A DNA stretch of 64,000 bases from the NCBI RefSeq assembly GCF_020525925.1, contig NZ_CP084876.1, positions 3,782,001 to 3,846,000 on the forward strand. Reading direction: 5' to 3'. A model generated the notes under the pieces. It saw nothing but the letters and a program-made list of their open reading frames with translations, was not told the origin of the DNA and ran no database searches. This DNA is from Klebsiella quasipneumoniae subsp. quasipneumoniae (GTDB taxonomy: Bacteria; Pseudomonadota; Gammaproteobacteria; Enterobacterales; Enterobacteriaceae). Below, piece by piece: positions 17,194 to 24,712 of the stretch (position 1 is its first letter; every line of letters starts with the position of its first letter). The position numbers and the translations under genes were made by a program.

Positions 17194-18686
17194 GGTTGTA
17201 CTTCCTGAGAAAGATGTTGAAGAGCGGCCTGCCTGGCCTGCCATACCGGCAGCATCTGCTCGCGCAGCAGGCGATAAACGGGATACAGCGCCGCATAGCG
17301 GGCATGCGCCTGAGGGCGCGGCTGATAGCGGGTCTGCGCCAGCGGAGGCGTCTCGGCCAGCGCAGCGACGCTGCGGGCCGCCAGAATCGCCGCCCCGCGC
17401 GCGCTCAGTTCGTTAAAGGCGCTGGAGACCACCGTGCGCCCGGTACAGTCGGCGATAATCTGCAGCCAGGTGGCCGAGGCGGCGCCGCCGCCGGTCAGAT
17501 ACAGCTCGCCGCCCTGCGGATAACCCTGCAGCGCATCGACAATGGCGAAGGCCAGGCCTTCAAACACCGCGCGCTGCAGTTCGGCGCGGGTGGTGTGCGG
17601 GCTAATGCCGATAAAGCCGGCCCGCGCGTCGGGACTGTAAAACGGCGCGCGTTCGCCATTGAGGTACGGCTGCCAGAAGACGCCGCCGCTGCCCGGCTCC
17701 ACGTCCGCGATCGCCTGCTCCAGCCGACCCAGATCGGCGTCCAGCGAAATATGCTGCTGCAGCCAGTCAATGTTTGGCGTACCGGCCTGCATCGGAAACA
17801 GCGAGATCACCTGTCCGGCTTCGGTATGGGTGACAAAGCGCGTCGCCTCGTTCACCGTCTGCGGGCCGCGGCAGACGATCCCGGTGCAGCAGGTGGTGCC
17901 GAGGATCGTGTAGATGTCCCCTTCGTTGACCGCGCCGCAGCCCAGCGCGGCGCTGCAGACATCCAGCGCCCCGGCGGCCACCGGCGTCGCGGCGGGCAGC
18001 CCGGTCAGCGCCGCCACCGCGTCGCTCAGCGTGCCGGCCGGAGCATCCGGGGCCAGCAGCGGGGGAAACAGCGGCAGCAGTTCGTCCAGCCCCATCTCGT
18101 TCATCACCACCGAGGACCAGCTGCCGCTCTGCTGATTGAGTAACGAGCTGCTGGCGTCCGTCAGCTCCAGCGCCGCCACGCCGGTCAGGCGAAAGCGGAT
18201 CCAGTCCTTGGCGAAAAACAGATAGCGCGCGGCCGCCAGCCGCTCCGGCTGATACTGTTTCAGCCAGTACAGCTGCAGGCTGGTATTGCAGGGCTGCAGG
18301 TGGGTGCCGGTATCGGCGAAATAGCGCCGGTCAAAGCCGGGCCGGCGCAGCAGGTCGCTCATCAGCGCGTGGCTGCGGGTATCGCTCCACAGGATCCCCG
18401 GGCCCACCGGTTCGCCCTGCTCATCGCTGAGCCAGACTCCCTCCCCTTGCCCGGCGAGGCCGATGGCCCGCAGCCGCCCCGCCTGCAGCGCCGGGTGGCG
18501 GGCAATCTGGCGCAGAATAGCCAGCACCGAATGCCACAGCTGGGTCATATCCTGTTCCGCGTAGCCATTGGCCGACAGGCGGGGGGAGGTGTTTTCCGCG
18601 GCGCTGGCGCGCGCGGTGAAATGCTGATCAAACAGCACCGCTTTCACCCGGGAGGTGCCGATATCGATACCAAGATAAAAATCCAT
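17190..18686 (-). CDS. FGGY-family sugar kinase
   Basis: This 498-aa FGGY carbohydrate kinase is the size of xylulokinase. The N-terminal phosphate-binding block is YLGIDIGTSRVKAVLFD; ILWSDTRS and the C-terminal LTGGGAASATWLQIIADCTG block are present. It is 12 bp downstream of mtnB and overlaps the dehydrogenase by 4 nt, so all three are co-transcribed from the mtnB promoter with its met boxes. Some FGGY kinases (rhamnulokinase, fuculokinase) make ketose 1-phosphates that feed class II aldolase-fold enzymes. MtnB has that fold and takes a ketose 1-phosphate. That makes 5-methylthioribulose or a 5-deoxyketose a possible substrate (inference). Confidence 0.85.
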   Translation of the reverse strand: MDFYLGIDIGTSRVKAVLFDQHFTARASAAENTSPRLSANGYAEQDMTQLWHSVLAILRQIARHPALQAGRLRAIGLAGQGEGVWLSDEQGEPVGPGILWSDTRSHALMSDLLRRPGFDRRYFADTGTHLQPCNTSLQLYWLKQYQPERLAAARYLFFAKDWIRFRLTGVAALELTDASSSLLNQQSGSWSSVVMNEMGLDELLPLFPPLLAPDAPAGTLSDAVAALTGLPAATPVAAGALDVCSAALGCGAVNEGDIYTILGTTCCTGIVCRGPQTVNEATRFVTHTEAGQVISLFPMQAGTPNIDWLQQHISLDADLGRLEQAIADVEPGSGGVFWQPYLNGERAPFYSPDARAGFIGISPHTTRAELQRAVFEGLAFAIVDALQGYPQGGELYLTGGGAASATWLQIIADCTGRTVVSSAFNELSARGAAILAARSVAALAETPPLAQTRYQPRPQAHARYAALYPVYRLLREQMLPVWQARQAALQHLSQEVQP

Positions 18687-18698
18687 ACCTGCTCCGGC

Positions 18699-19307
18699 TC
18701 AAGGCTCGTAGCGGCGGCGCATCAGCTCGCACTCGAACAGGAACTCCAGCCCTTCCAGTTGTCGGCGGGCCTCCTGAATATCTTTCCCCCAGCAGGTCAG
18801 GCCATGTCCGCGCAGCAGAAAGCCGTAGCGCAGCGGGCGGGTTTGCGCATAATCGGCAATCCGCGCCGCCAGGGCGTCAATATCCTGATCGTTATCGAAG
18901 ATGGCGACCGGAACGGTGTCGAGATGGCTGTGCTGCCCGCTGAGGGTTTTCTGCATTTCATACCCCTGCAGCGCCAGCGTGTCGCTTTTTTCGATGCGCG
19001 ACAGCACGGTGGCGTTGACGGTATGCACATGCAGCACCACGTTGGCCTCCGGGAACAGGCGATAGACCAGCGTGTGCAGGCCGGTCTCGGCCGACGGTTT
19101 CCGTCCGGAAGGGGCCTGGTTGGTGGCGATCTCCACCTGCAGGAAATCCTCGGTCGTCAGGCTGCCTTTGTCGCGGCCCGACTCGCTTAGCCAGCACCAG
19201 GTGTCATCCTGACGCACCGACATATTGCCGCCGGTCGCCGGCGCCCAGCCTTTCGCGCCGATCCAATGACAGGTGGTAACCAGTTGCGCGAGTCTTTCTT
19301 GCCACAT
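18699..19307 (-). CDS. mtnB: Methylthioribulose-1-phosphate dehydratase
   Basis: MtnB dehydrates 5-methylthioribulose-1-phosphate to the diketone used by MtnC. The 202-aa zinc protein of the class II aldolase/adducin fold has the family-specific CHWIGAKGWAPATGGNMS block. It also has the metal histidines HVHTVNAT and the distal LLRGHGLTCWG, and the YEMQKTLSG stretch typical of MtnB. I separate it from generic aldolases (FucA/AraD) on these blocks and on the presence of mtnK, mtnA, mtnC and mtnD in the same window. It is the first gene of an operon with an FGGY kinase and a 2-hydroxyacid dehydrogenase. Met boxes lie about 30 bp upstream. Confidence 0.93.
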   Translation of the reverse strand: MWQERLAQLVTTCHWIGAKGWAPATGGNMSVRQDDTWCWLSESGRDKGSLTTEDFLQVEIATNQAPSGRKPSAETGLHTLVYRLFPEANVVLHVHTVNATVLSRIEKSDTLALQGYEMQKTLSGQHSHLDTVPVAIFDNDQDIDALAARIADYAQTRPLRYGFLLRGHGLTCWGKDIQEARRQLEGLEFLFECELMRRRYEP

Positions 19308-19338
19308 AGCAGTTCCTTAGGTTAGCGATGATTTATTT

Positions 19339-19354
19339 AGCCGTCTAAATGGCT
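19339..19354. promoter_or_regulatory. MetJ operator (met boxes), mtnB operon
   Basis: AGCCGTCT followed by AAATGGCT forms two adjacent met-box-like octamers; the second reads AGCCATTT on the other strand, making a near-palindrome. It lies 32 bp upstream of mtnB, where it would overlap the promoter. Fit to the AGACGTCT consensus is good but not perfect. Confidence 0.72.
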
Positions 19355-19590
19355 ATTTACCCGATACTAACACCGCTAACCGGAGGGAACAATATTTCAG
19401 GAAACACACATAAGACAAATGGTTATATCATAAATGCATATTAAATAACCTTTATTCACAGCAATTTAACCAACCGCGGTGAGTCCGCTACGATTCCCTC
19501 CTGTCTGGCGCCAAAACGCTGGCGGATTCTGCTGGTTGAAATTCTCCGCCTGCGCCGGGAATACCGTCGCCGCTCTCCTCTGCCCCCGGC

Positions 19591-19630
19591 TGGTGCAAAA
19601 CATGGCAGGATGCACACTAAAATGGCATTA
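19591..19630. promoter_or_regulatory. NtrC-like enhancer sites upstream of the sigma-54 promoter
   Basis: TGGTGCA at 19591-19597 is an NtrC half-site. TGCACACTAAAATGGCATTA at 19611-19630 resembles the full TGCAC-N-TGGTGCA pattern, with a weak right half. They stand about 70-110 bp upstream of the -24/-12 element, a normal distance for an NtrC enhancer. Confidence 0.45.
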
Positions 19631-19653
19631 CTCCCCCTGCATCCTGCAATAAC

Positions 19654-19668
19654 TGTGCATATTGCACA
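19654..19668. promoter_or_regulatory. Palindrome TGTGCA-TAT-TGCACA
   Basis: A perfect 6-3-6 inverted repeat lies between the NtrC-like sites and the sigma-54 promoter. It may be part of the enhancer array or the operator of the PucR regulator encoded in the operon. No direct evidence separates these. Confidence 0.4.
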
Positions 19669-19699
19669 CCGCGCGCTATTCCCCGTGCCCGGTTTTTCC

Positions 19700-19715
19700 T
19701 GGCACATCTCTTGCT
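19700..19715 (+). promoter_or_regulatory. Sigma-54 (RpoN) promoter
   Basis: TGGCACATCTCTTGCT matches the -24/-12 consensus TGGCAC-N5-TTGCW at every conserved position with exact spacing. It lies 45 bp upstream of the permease start on the same strand. Such promoters need an enhancer-binding activator; NtrC fits a nitrogen-scavenging operon. Confidence 0.8.
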
Positions 19716-19759
19716 ACTTCCGGCTATCACCGCCCATCTAACCAGCCAGAGGTTCCAGG

Positions 19760-21022
19760 ATGTCAAACAGCAATGATTTTCCCCTCGTCGAAGCGCCCGC
19801 CGCCGGACGTAAAGGCGTATTTTCCATCGCCATGGTGTTATTCAGCTTTACCTTTTTCACCGGCACGATGTTCGCCGGCGGTAAACTCGGCGTCTCCTTT
19901 TCCATCGTCAATCTGCTGTGGATAGCCTTCATCGGCAACGCCTTGCTGGCCCTGTATGCCGCATCGCTGGGCTGGATCGCCGCGCGCAGCGGCCTGAATA
20001 CGGTGCTGATGGGCCGCTTCTGCTTCGGCGAAATCGGCAGCAAGCTGGCCGATTTTATCCTTGGCTTTGCCGAGCTGGGCTGGTACGCGTGGGGGACGGC
20101 CACGGTCGCTATCTCGCTGGTGAAGATCCTCGCCCTGCCCGAGGCGCTGACCCTGCCGCTGATGGTGCTGTTTGGCATTCTGTTCTGCGTCACCGCGCTG
20201 GTGGGCTACAAGGGGCTGGACGCGCTGTCGCGCCTGTCGGTGCCGCTGATGTTCGTGCTGCTGGTGGTCTCCATGTATCTGGCGCTGCGCCACGCCGGCG
20301 GCTGGCAGGCGATGACCCGCATTGCGCCAGGCGACGCCATGACCTGGTCGGCGGCCATCACCATGGTCTTTGGCACCTTCGCCAGCGGCGCCACCCAGGC
20401 GACAAACTGGACCCGGCTGGCCAACTCCAGCCGTACCGCCATTCTCGCCAGCATGGGCAGCTTCCTCGTCGGCAACGGGCTGATGATCGTCGCCGGCGCC
20501 TGGTGCGCTATCGTCTATCAACAGGCCGATATCGTCGAAGTGCTGATCCTGCAGGGGCTGTCGGTAGCCGCGGTGATCATGCTGTGTCTCAATCTGCTGA
20601 CCATCCAGGGCCCCACCATCTATAACGTCTCCGCCGCCGCCTGCCATCTGCTGCGCAGCGAACGTCGCCGCACGCTGACCCTCGCCGCCGCCGGGGTGGG
20701 CATTGTGCTGGCCATTGGCGGTATGTACGAAATGCTGATCCCGTTCCTCGTGCTGCTGGGCAGCATTATCCCGCCCATCGGCGGGGTGATCCTCGCCGAC
20801 TACTGGTTCGCCCGCGGCGGGCGCTATCCCCTGCTGCAGAACGCCCGCTTGCCGCGTTTTAACTGGCTGGGACTCGGCGCCTACGCCGCCGGCGCGGTGG
20901 TGGCTTATCTGTCGCCGTGGATCGCGCCGCTGGTGGGGATCACCGTCTCCGCGCTGGTCTATATCGCCCTGACCCTGCTAAGCAAGCGTCAGCCTGCCGC
21001 CGTCGCGGAGCAGGAGCCATGA
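19760..21022 (+). CDS. NCS1 (CodB-like) cytosine/purine-type permease
   Basis: This 420-aa inner-membrane symporter of the NCS1 family, CodB branch, is predicted to have 12 transmembrane helices. SFTFFTGTMFAGGKLGVSFS lies in helix 1, and GFAELGWYAWGTATVAIS and the TLQG-like LLTIQGPTIYNVSAAA region are substrate-pocket blocks of the family. It starts at an ATG after CCAGAGGTTCCAGG. Stop and start overlap (ATGA) with the PucR regulator, which overlaps the deaminase in turn, so import and deamination are one unit. Cytosine or 5-methylcytosine are the likely cargo, inferred from the partner enzyme. Confidence 0.87.
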   Translation: MSNSNDFPLVEAPAAGRKGVFSIAMVLFSFTFFTGTMFAGGKLGVSFSIVNLLWIAFIGNALLALYAASLGWIAARSGLNTVLMGRFCFGEIGSKLADFILGFAELGWYAWGTATVAISLVKILALPEALTLPLMVLFGILFCVTALVGYKGLDALSRLSVPLMFVLLVVSMYLALRHAGGWQAMTRIAPGDAMTWSAAITMVFGTFASGATQATNWTRLANSSRTAILASMGSFLVGNGLMIVAGAWCAIVYQQADIVEVLILQGLSVAAVIMLCLNLLTIQGPTIYNVSAAACHLLRSERRRTLTLAAAGVGIVLAIGGMYEMLIPFLVLLGSIIPPIGGVILADYWFARGGRYPLLQNARLPRFNWLGLGAYAAGAVVAYLSPWIAPLVGITVSALVYIALTLLSKRQPAAVAEQEP

Positions 21023-22254
21023 GCCTGACGGTCAGCGAACTGCTGGCCCTTGAGGGACTCTCCGCCCTGCGTCTGCGGGCGGGAAAGCAAGGGCTGCAGC
21101 GGGCGGTACGCTGGTACTACGTGGCGGAAAATGAGCATATCGCCGAGTGGATCATGGGCGGCGAGCTGGTCTTTATCACTGGCATCAACCATCCCCGGGA
21201 TGAAGCCAACCTGATCCAGCTGCTGATGGAGGGCAAACAGCGCGGCATCGCCGGGATGGTGATCCTCACCGGCGAGGCCTATATCCACGCCATTCCCGCC
21301 ACGCTGATCGCGCTTGCCGACGAGCTGGGCATTCCACTGATCGAGCAGCCCTACCTGCTGAAGATGGTGATTGTCACCGAGCGGGTCGGCACCGCGCTGG
21401 TTCGCAGCGAAAGCGCCCTGCAGTCGCAGCGCGACATCCTGATGCAGCTGGTCACCGGCGACTATCCGGACCTGCAGATGCTCCACCAGCGCGCCCTCCA
21501 CCAGCAGCTCGATTTTACCCGCCCGCTGCGGCTGGCGGCGCTGCGCCTGGAGGGACTGTCCCGCCTGTTTCGCCAGTTTCCGCCCGAACAGGCCGAAGCC
21601 TGGCTGCAGCAGGCCCACCGCAGCGTGCGCCAGCAGCTGCAGCTGCAGCTCAACCAGCAGGGCAACCCCTTCCCGCTGCTGGAGCGCAGCAATATGTTCC
21701 TTTTCCTGCTGCCGGATGAGGAGGGGGAAGGCTTTCAGCAGAAAAAGTGGCTACAGCAGTGGCTGCAGACGCTGGCGGAGGGAGAAGAGAGTTTGTCGCT
21801 GCTCTGCGGCCTTTCCGCGCCGGTCAGGCAGCTGCAGGGCTACCCGCGGGCGCTGTCGCAGGCGCGACAGGCACTGGATCTTTGCGATACCCTGCGGCCG
21901 ACCCAGCGGATCAGCGACTATCAGCAGCTGGGGTTTATCAAACTGCTGTCCGCGGTCAGCGACCCGGCGCTGCTCAACGATTTTATGCACGACACCCTGG
22001 GCTGCCTGTTCGAGCCGGGCCGTAAAGCGCCGTGGCTGCTGCTGGAGACCCTCGAGACGCTGCAGCAGGAGAACGGCAACGTGGTGCGGGCCGCCGACCG
22101 GCTGGGTCTCCATCGCAACACCTTGCATCAGCGCATCCAGCGTATTGAAAAACTGACCGGCTACCCGGTCAGCCACCCTCAGTTTCATCTCAACGCCTCG
22201 GTCGCGCTGGTGATCTGGCGTTTATCGCAAAACCATTTACAGGACCAACCATGA
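21019..22254 (+). CDS. PucR-family transcriptional regulator
   Basis: This 411-aa regulator has an N-terminal PucR (purine catabolism regulator-like) domain at about residues 1-130, seen as WYYVAENEHIAEWIMGGELVF and the GIAGMVILTGEAYIHAIP stretch. A C-terminal PucR-type helix-turn-helix follows at about 350-400 (VVRAADRLGLHRNTLHQRI). Such proteins usually activate purine or pyrimidine utilisation in response to a pathway compound. It is embedded between permease and deaminase, with 4-nt overlaps on both sides, and so is made together with them. An autoregulatory role at the upstream palindrome is possible. Confidence 0.88.
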   Translation: MSLTVSELLALEGLSALRLRAGKQGLQRAVRWYYVAENEHIAEWIMGGELVFITGINHPRDEANLIQLLMEGKQRGIAGMVILTGEAYIHAIPATLIALADELGIPLIEQPYLLKMVIVTERVGTALVRSESALQSQRDILMQLVTGDYPDLQMLHQRALHQQLDFTRPLRLAALRLEGLSRLFRQFPPEQAEAWLQQAHRSVRQQLQLQLNQQGNPFPLLERSNMFLFLLPDEEGEGFQQKKWLQQWLQTLAEGEESLSLLCGLSAPVRQLQGYPRALSQARQALDLCDTLRPTQRISDYQQLGFIKLLSAVSDPALLNDFMHDTLGCLFEPGRKAPWLLLETLETLQQENGNVVRAADRLGLHRNTLHQRIQRIEKLTGYPVSHPQFHLNASVALVIWRLSQNHLQDQP

Positions 22255-23489
22255 AAATTGTTAACGCCCGCCTGCGCCGCCAGGAGGCGCTGTTTACCCT
22301 TGAGCTGCAGGACGGCCTGATTCAGCGCATGACCGCCCAAACCGCGATGCAGACCGCCGTCGCCGGCGATATCGACGCCCAGGGCCGGCTGGCGATCCCC
22401 CCCTTCGTCGAGCCGCATATTCATCTTGACGCCACCCTCACCGCGGGCGAGCCGGAGTGGAACCGCAGCGGCACCCTGTTTGAAGGCATCACCCGCTGGA
22501 GCCAGCGCAAAGCGAGCATCACCCCGGAGGACACCCGCCAGCGGGCGCTGAAAACCATCGGCATGCTGCGCGATTTCGGCGTCCAGCACGTCCGGACCCA
22601 TGTGGATGTCACCGACCCGTCGCTGTCGGCCCTGCAGGCGCTGCTGGCGGTGAAAAAAGAGGCCGCCGATCTCATCGATCTGCAGATTGTCGCCTTTCCG
22701 CAGGAGGGGATTGAATCCTACCCCGACGGTCGGGGGCTGATGACGCGCGCCATCGAGATGGGCGCCGACGTGGTGGGCGGCATTCCGCACTATGAAAACA
22801 CCCGCGACAAAGGGGTCAGTTCGGTGATGTTTTTGATGGACCTCGCCCAGCGCTATGGCCGCCTGGTGGATGTCCACTGCGATGAAATCGACGATCCGCA
22901 GTCGCGTTTCCTCGAAGTGCTGGCGGAAGAGGCCCGGGTGCGCGGTATGGGGGCGCAGGTCACCGCCAGCCACACCTGCGCGATGGGCTCTTATGACAAC
23001 GCCTACTGTTCGAAGCTGTTTCGCCTGCTGAAAGCCTCGGGGATCAACTTTATCTCCTGCCCGACCGAAAGCATTCATCTGCAGGGCCGGTTTGACAGCT
23101 GGCCGAAACGGCGCGGCGTCACCCGGGTGGCGGAGCTGGATCGCGCCGGCATCAACGTCTGCTTTGCTCAGGACTCGATTCAGGATCCGTGGTATCCGCT
23201 GGGGAACGGCAATATCCTGCGCATTCTGGATGCCGGACTGCACATCTGCCATATGCTCGGCTATGACGATCTACAGCGCTGCCTCGACTTCGTCACCGAC
23301 AACAGCGCCCGGGCGCTCTGTCTGGGCGATAACTACGGCCTCGCCGAAGGCCGCCCGGCTAACCTGCTGATCCTCGATGCGGAAAACGACTACGAGGCCG
23401 TCCGCCGCCAGGCGCGGGTGCTAACCTCCATTCGCCACGGTAAGGTGATTTTACAGCGTGAGGTGGAGCACATCCGCTACCCGGCATAA
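22251..23489 (+). CDS. CodA-family deaminase, predicted 5-methylcytosine deaminase
   Basis: This 412-aa amidohydrolase is homologous to E. coli cytosine deaminase CodA along its length. Metal and catalytic residues are kept: H56 and H58 (PHIHLD), Q151, H209 and E212 (VHCDEIDD), H241 (ASHT), D308. The residue after the catalytic aspartate, D314 in CodA, is serine here (S309, in CFAQDSIQDPW). Loss of that aspartate was reported as the discriminating feature of bacterial 5-methylcytosine deaminases, with a K. pneumoniae protein (Kpn00632) among those tested; this gene fits as its orthologue. It converts 5-methylcytosine (and probably cytosine) to thymine (uracil) plus ammonia in the cytosol. Confidence 0.9.
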   Translation: MKIVNARLRRQEALFTLELQDGLIQRMTAQTAMQTAVAGDIDAQGRLAIPPFVEPHIHLDATLTAGEPEWNRSGTLFEGITRWSQRKASITPEDTRQRALKTIGMLRDFGVQHVRTHVDVTDPSLSALQALLAVKKEAADLIDLQIVAFPQEGIESYPDGRGLMTRAIEMGADVVGGIPHYENTRDKGVSSVMFLMDLAQRYGRLVDVHCDEIDDPQSRFLEVLAEEARVRGMGAQVTASHTCAMGSYDNAYCSKLFRLLKASGINFISCPTESIHLQGRFDSWPKRRGVTRVAELDRAGINVCFAQDSIQDPWYPLGNGNILRILDAGLHICHMLGYDDLQRCLDFVTDNSARALCLGDNYGLAEGRPANLLILDAENDYEAVRRQARVLTSIRHGKVILQREVEHIRYPA

Positions 23490-23601
23490 GGCGCAAGGCG
23501 CTGCGCGTCGGCGCCTTTCTGTGATACCTTTTCAGGCAGTGTGCGTGACCGACGCCCGCCCGGGCGTCGGCTTCCTGGAAAACAGACGGCGCGAAACGAC
23601 G

Positions 23602-24591
23602 ATGAGCGATAAAAAATGGATTAAGGCCGAGGATGTGGCCAGACTGGCCGGCGTCTCGCGCTCGGCGGTCTCCCGGACCTTCACCCCCGGCGCCTCGGTG
23701 TCGGAGAAGACCCGGCAGAAGGTGCTGAGCGCCGCGGAAGCTCTGGGCTATCAGGTGAATATCATCGCCCGGACGATGATCACCGGCAGCAGTAATTTTA
23801 TCGGCATCGTCACCGCCGGTTTCGACAACCCGTTTCGCAGCAAACTGCTGGCGCCGCTGGTCCATCAGCTGGCGCTCAACGGCTTTATGCCGCTGCTGAT
23901 GAACGCTGACGATCCGCAGCAGCTCGCCCCTTCGCTTAAACAGCTGCTGAGCTACCACGTCGCCGGCGTGATCATCACCTCCGGCGCGCCGCCGCTGTCG
24001 CTGGCGGAAGAGTACCTGGCGCGCAAGATCCCCGTCACCCTGATCAACCGTCATGCGGACCTCGCCGGCTGCGACCGGGTGTGCAGCGATAACGCCCAGG
24101 GGGCGAAGCTGGTGGCGGGCTTGTTCAGTCGTCGAGGCTGGCGGCAGGTTGGCTTTATTGGCGAAAATCGCGAGAACTTCAGCACCCGCCAGCGTTATGA
24201 CGCGTTCATCGCTCAGACGTCGGGCATGACAGTGACCAGCCGCTTCTGCGACGGCGGCGGTTATCAGGCCGGCCACCAGGCCGCCAGAGAATTAGTTGCT
24301 GAAAACCCCGGGGTGCAGGCCCTGTTCTGCGCCACCGATATGCTGGCGCTGGGCGCCCTGGACGGCCTGCGGGACGCCCCCGCCGCCGCCCCGCTACCGG
24401 CCATCGTCGGCTTTGACGATATCCCGCAGGCGGACTGGCGCCCCTATCAGCTCACCACCGTTCAACAGAATACCGCCCTGCTGGCCCACCACGCGGTGGA
24501 TCTGTTGATGACGCGGATCGCCCGCTTCAGCCTGCCCTCGCGCCATCGCGAAGTGCCAGTGAAACTAATTATTCGTCAAAGTGCGAAATGA
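23602..24591 (+). CDS. LacI-family transcriptional regulator of the phytate module
   Basis: This 329-aa repressor of the LacI/GalR family has an N-terminal helix-turn-helix (about residues 8-30, AEDVARLAGVSRSAVSRTF) with hinge helix, then a ribose-binding-like effector domain (NFIGIVTAGFDNPFRSKLL, and ATDMLALGALDGL near the end). The ATG at 23602 was chosen because the helix-turn-helix then starts at the usual distance; the frame is open upstream into the deaminase gene. It precedes the monophosphatase/antiporter/phytase genes on the same strand, and the palindrome TGCACACGTGTGCA just before them is a typical LacI-family operator. The effector is likely an inositol phosphate or inositol (inference). 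Confidence 0.88.
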   Translation: MSDKKWIKAEDVARLAGVSRSAVSRTFTPGASVSEKTRQKVLSAAEALGYQVNIIARTMITGSSNFIGIVTAGFDNPFRSKLLAPLVHQLALNGFMPLLMNADDPQQLAPSLKQLLSYHVAGVIITSGAPPLSLAEEYLARKIPVTLINRHADLAGCDRVCSDNAQGAKLVAGLFSRRGWRQVGFIGENRENFSTRQRYDAFIAQTSGMTVTSRFCDGGGYQAGHQAARELVAENPGVQALFCATDMLALGALDGLRDAPAAAPLPAIVGFDDIPQADWRPYQLTTVQQNTALLAHHAVDLLMTRIARFSLPSRHREVPVKLIIRQSAK

Positions 24592-24615
24592 AAAAATCAT
24601 TTTATGCTGGATCGA

Positions 24616-24633
24616 TCACAGAATCTTCTGTGA
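24616..24633. promoter_or_regulatory. Perfect 8-2-8 palindrome downstream of the lacI-type gene
   Basis: TCACAGAATCTTCTGTGA is a perfect inverted repeat beginning 24 nt after the regulator stop. It could be an operator in DNA or a hairpin in RNA. The orientation TCACA...TGTGA is the reverse of a CRP site, so CRP is not indicated. Confidence 0.45.
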
Positions 24634-24649
24634 AACCCGGCCACACTCA

Positions 24650-24677
24650 TTCGGCCCTTCGGGGCTGTTTTTTTCAC
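24650..24677 (+). terminator. Intrinsic terminator between regulator and inositol-phosphate operon
   Basis: GGCCC-TTCG-GGGCT followed by GTTTTTTT is a short GC-rich stem with a stable UUCG loop and a seven-T run, a strong Rho-independent terminator. It separates the regulator transcript from the downstream operon, or acts as an attenuator if the promoter lies further upstream. Confidence 0.75.
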
Positions 24678-24683
24678 GCAAAA

Positions 24684-24697
24684 TGCACACGTGTGCA
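24684..24697. promoter_or_regulatory. LacI-family operator upstream of the inositol-phosphate operon
   Basis: TGCACACGTGTGCA is a perfect 14-bp palindrome with a central CG, the classic shape of LacI/GalR operators. It ends 15 nt before the start codon of the monophosphatase gene. The adjacent LacI-family gene at 23602 is the natural candidate to bind it. Confidence 0.72.
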
Positions 24698-24712
24698 AAA
24701 TAGGGAGTCACT

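Larger units (their letters stand above)
19355..19759. other. Divergent intergenic region mtnB / 5mC-deaminase operon
   Basis: This stretch of about 400 bp has no gene. It holds the sigma-54 promoter, the NtrC-like sites and the TGTGCA palindrome given separately, all in its right half (after 19590). I see nothing distinctive in 19360-19590. Confidence 0.6.

Noticed and set aside
24616..24633. CRP site after the lacI-type gene
   Set aside because: The palindrome has TCACA first and TGTGA last, the reverse arrangement of a CRP site, and with a 2-bp rather than 6-bp centre.
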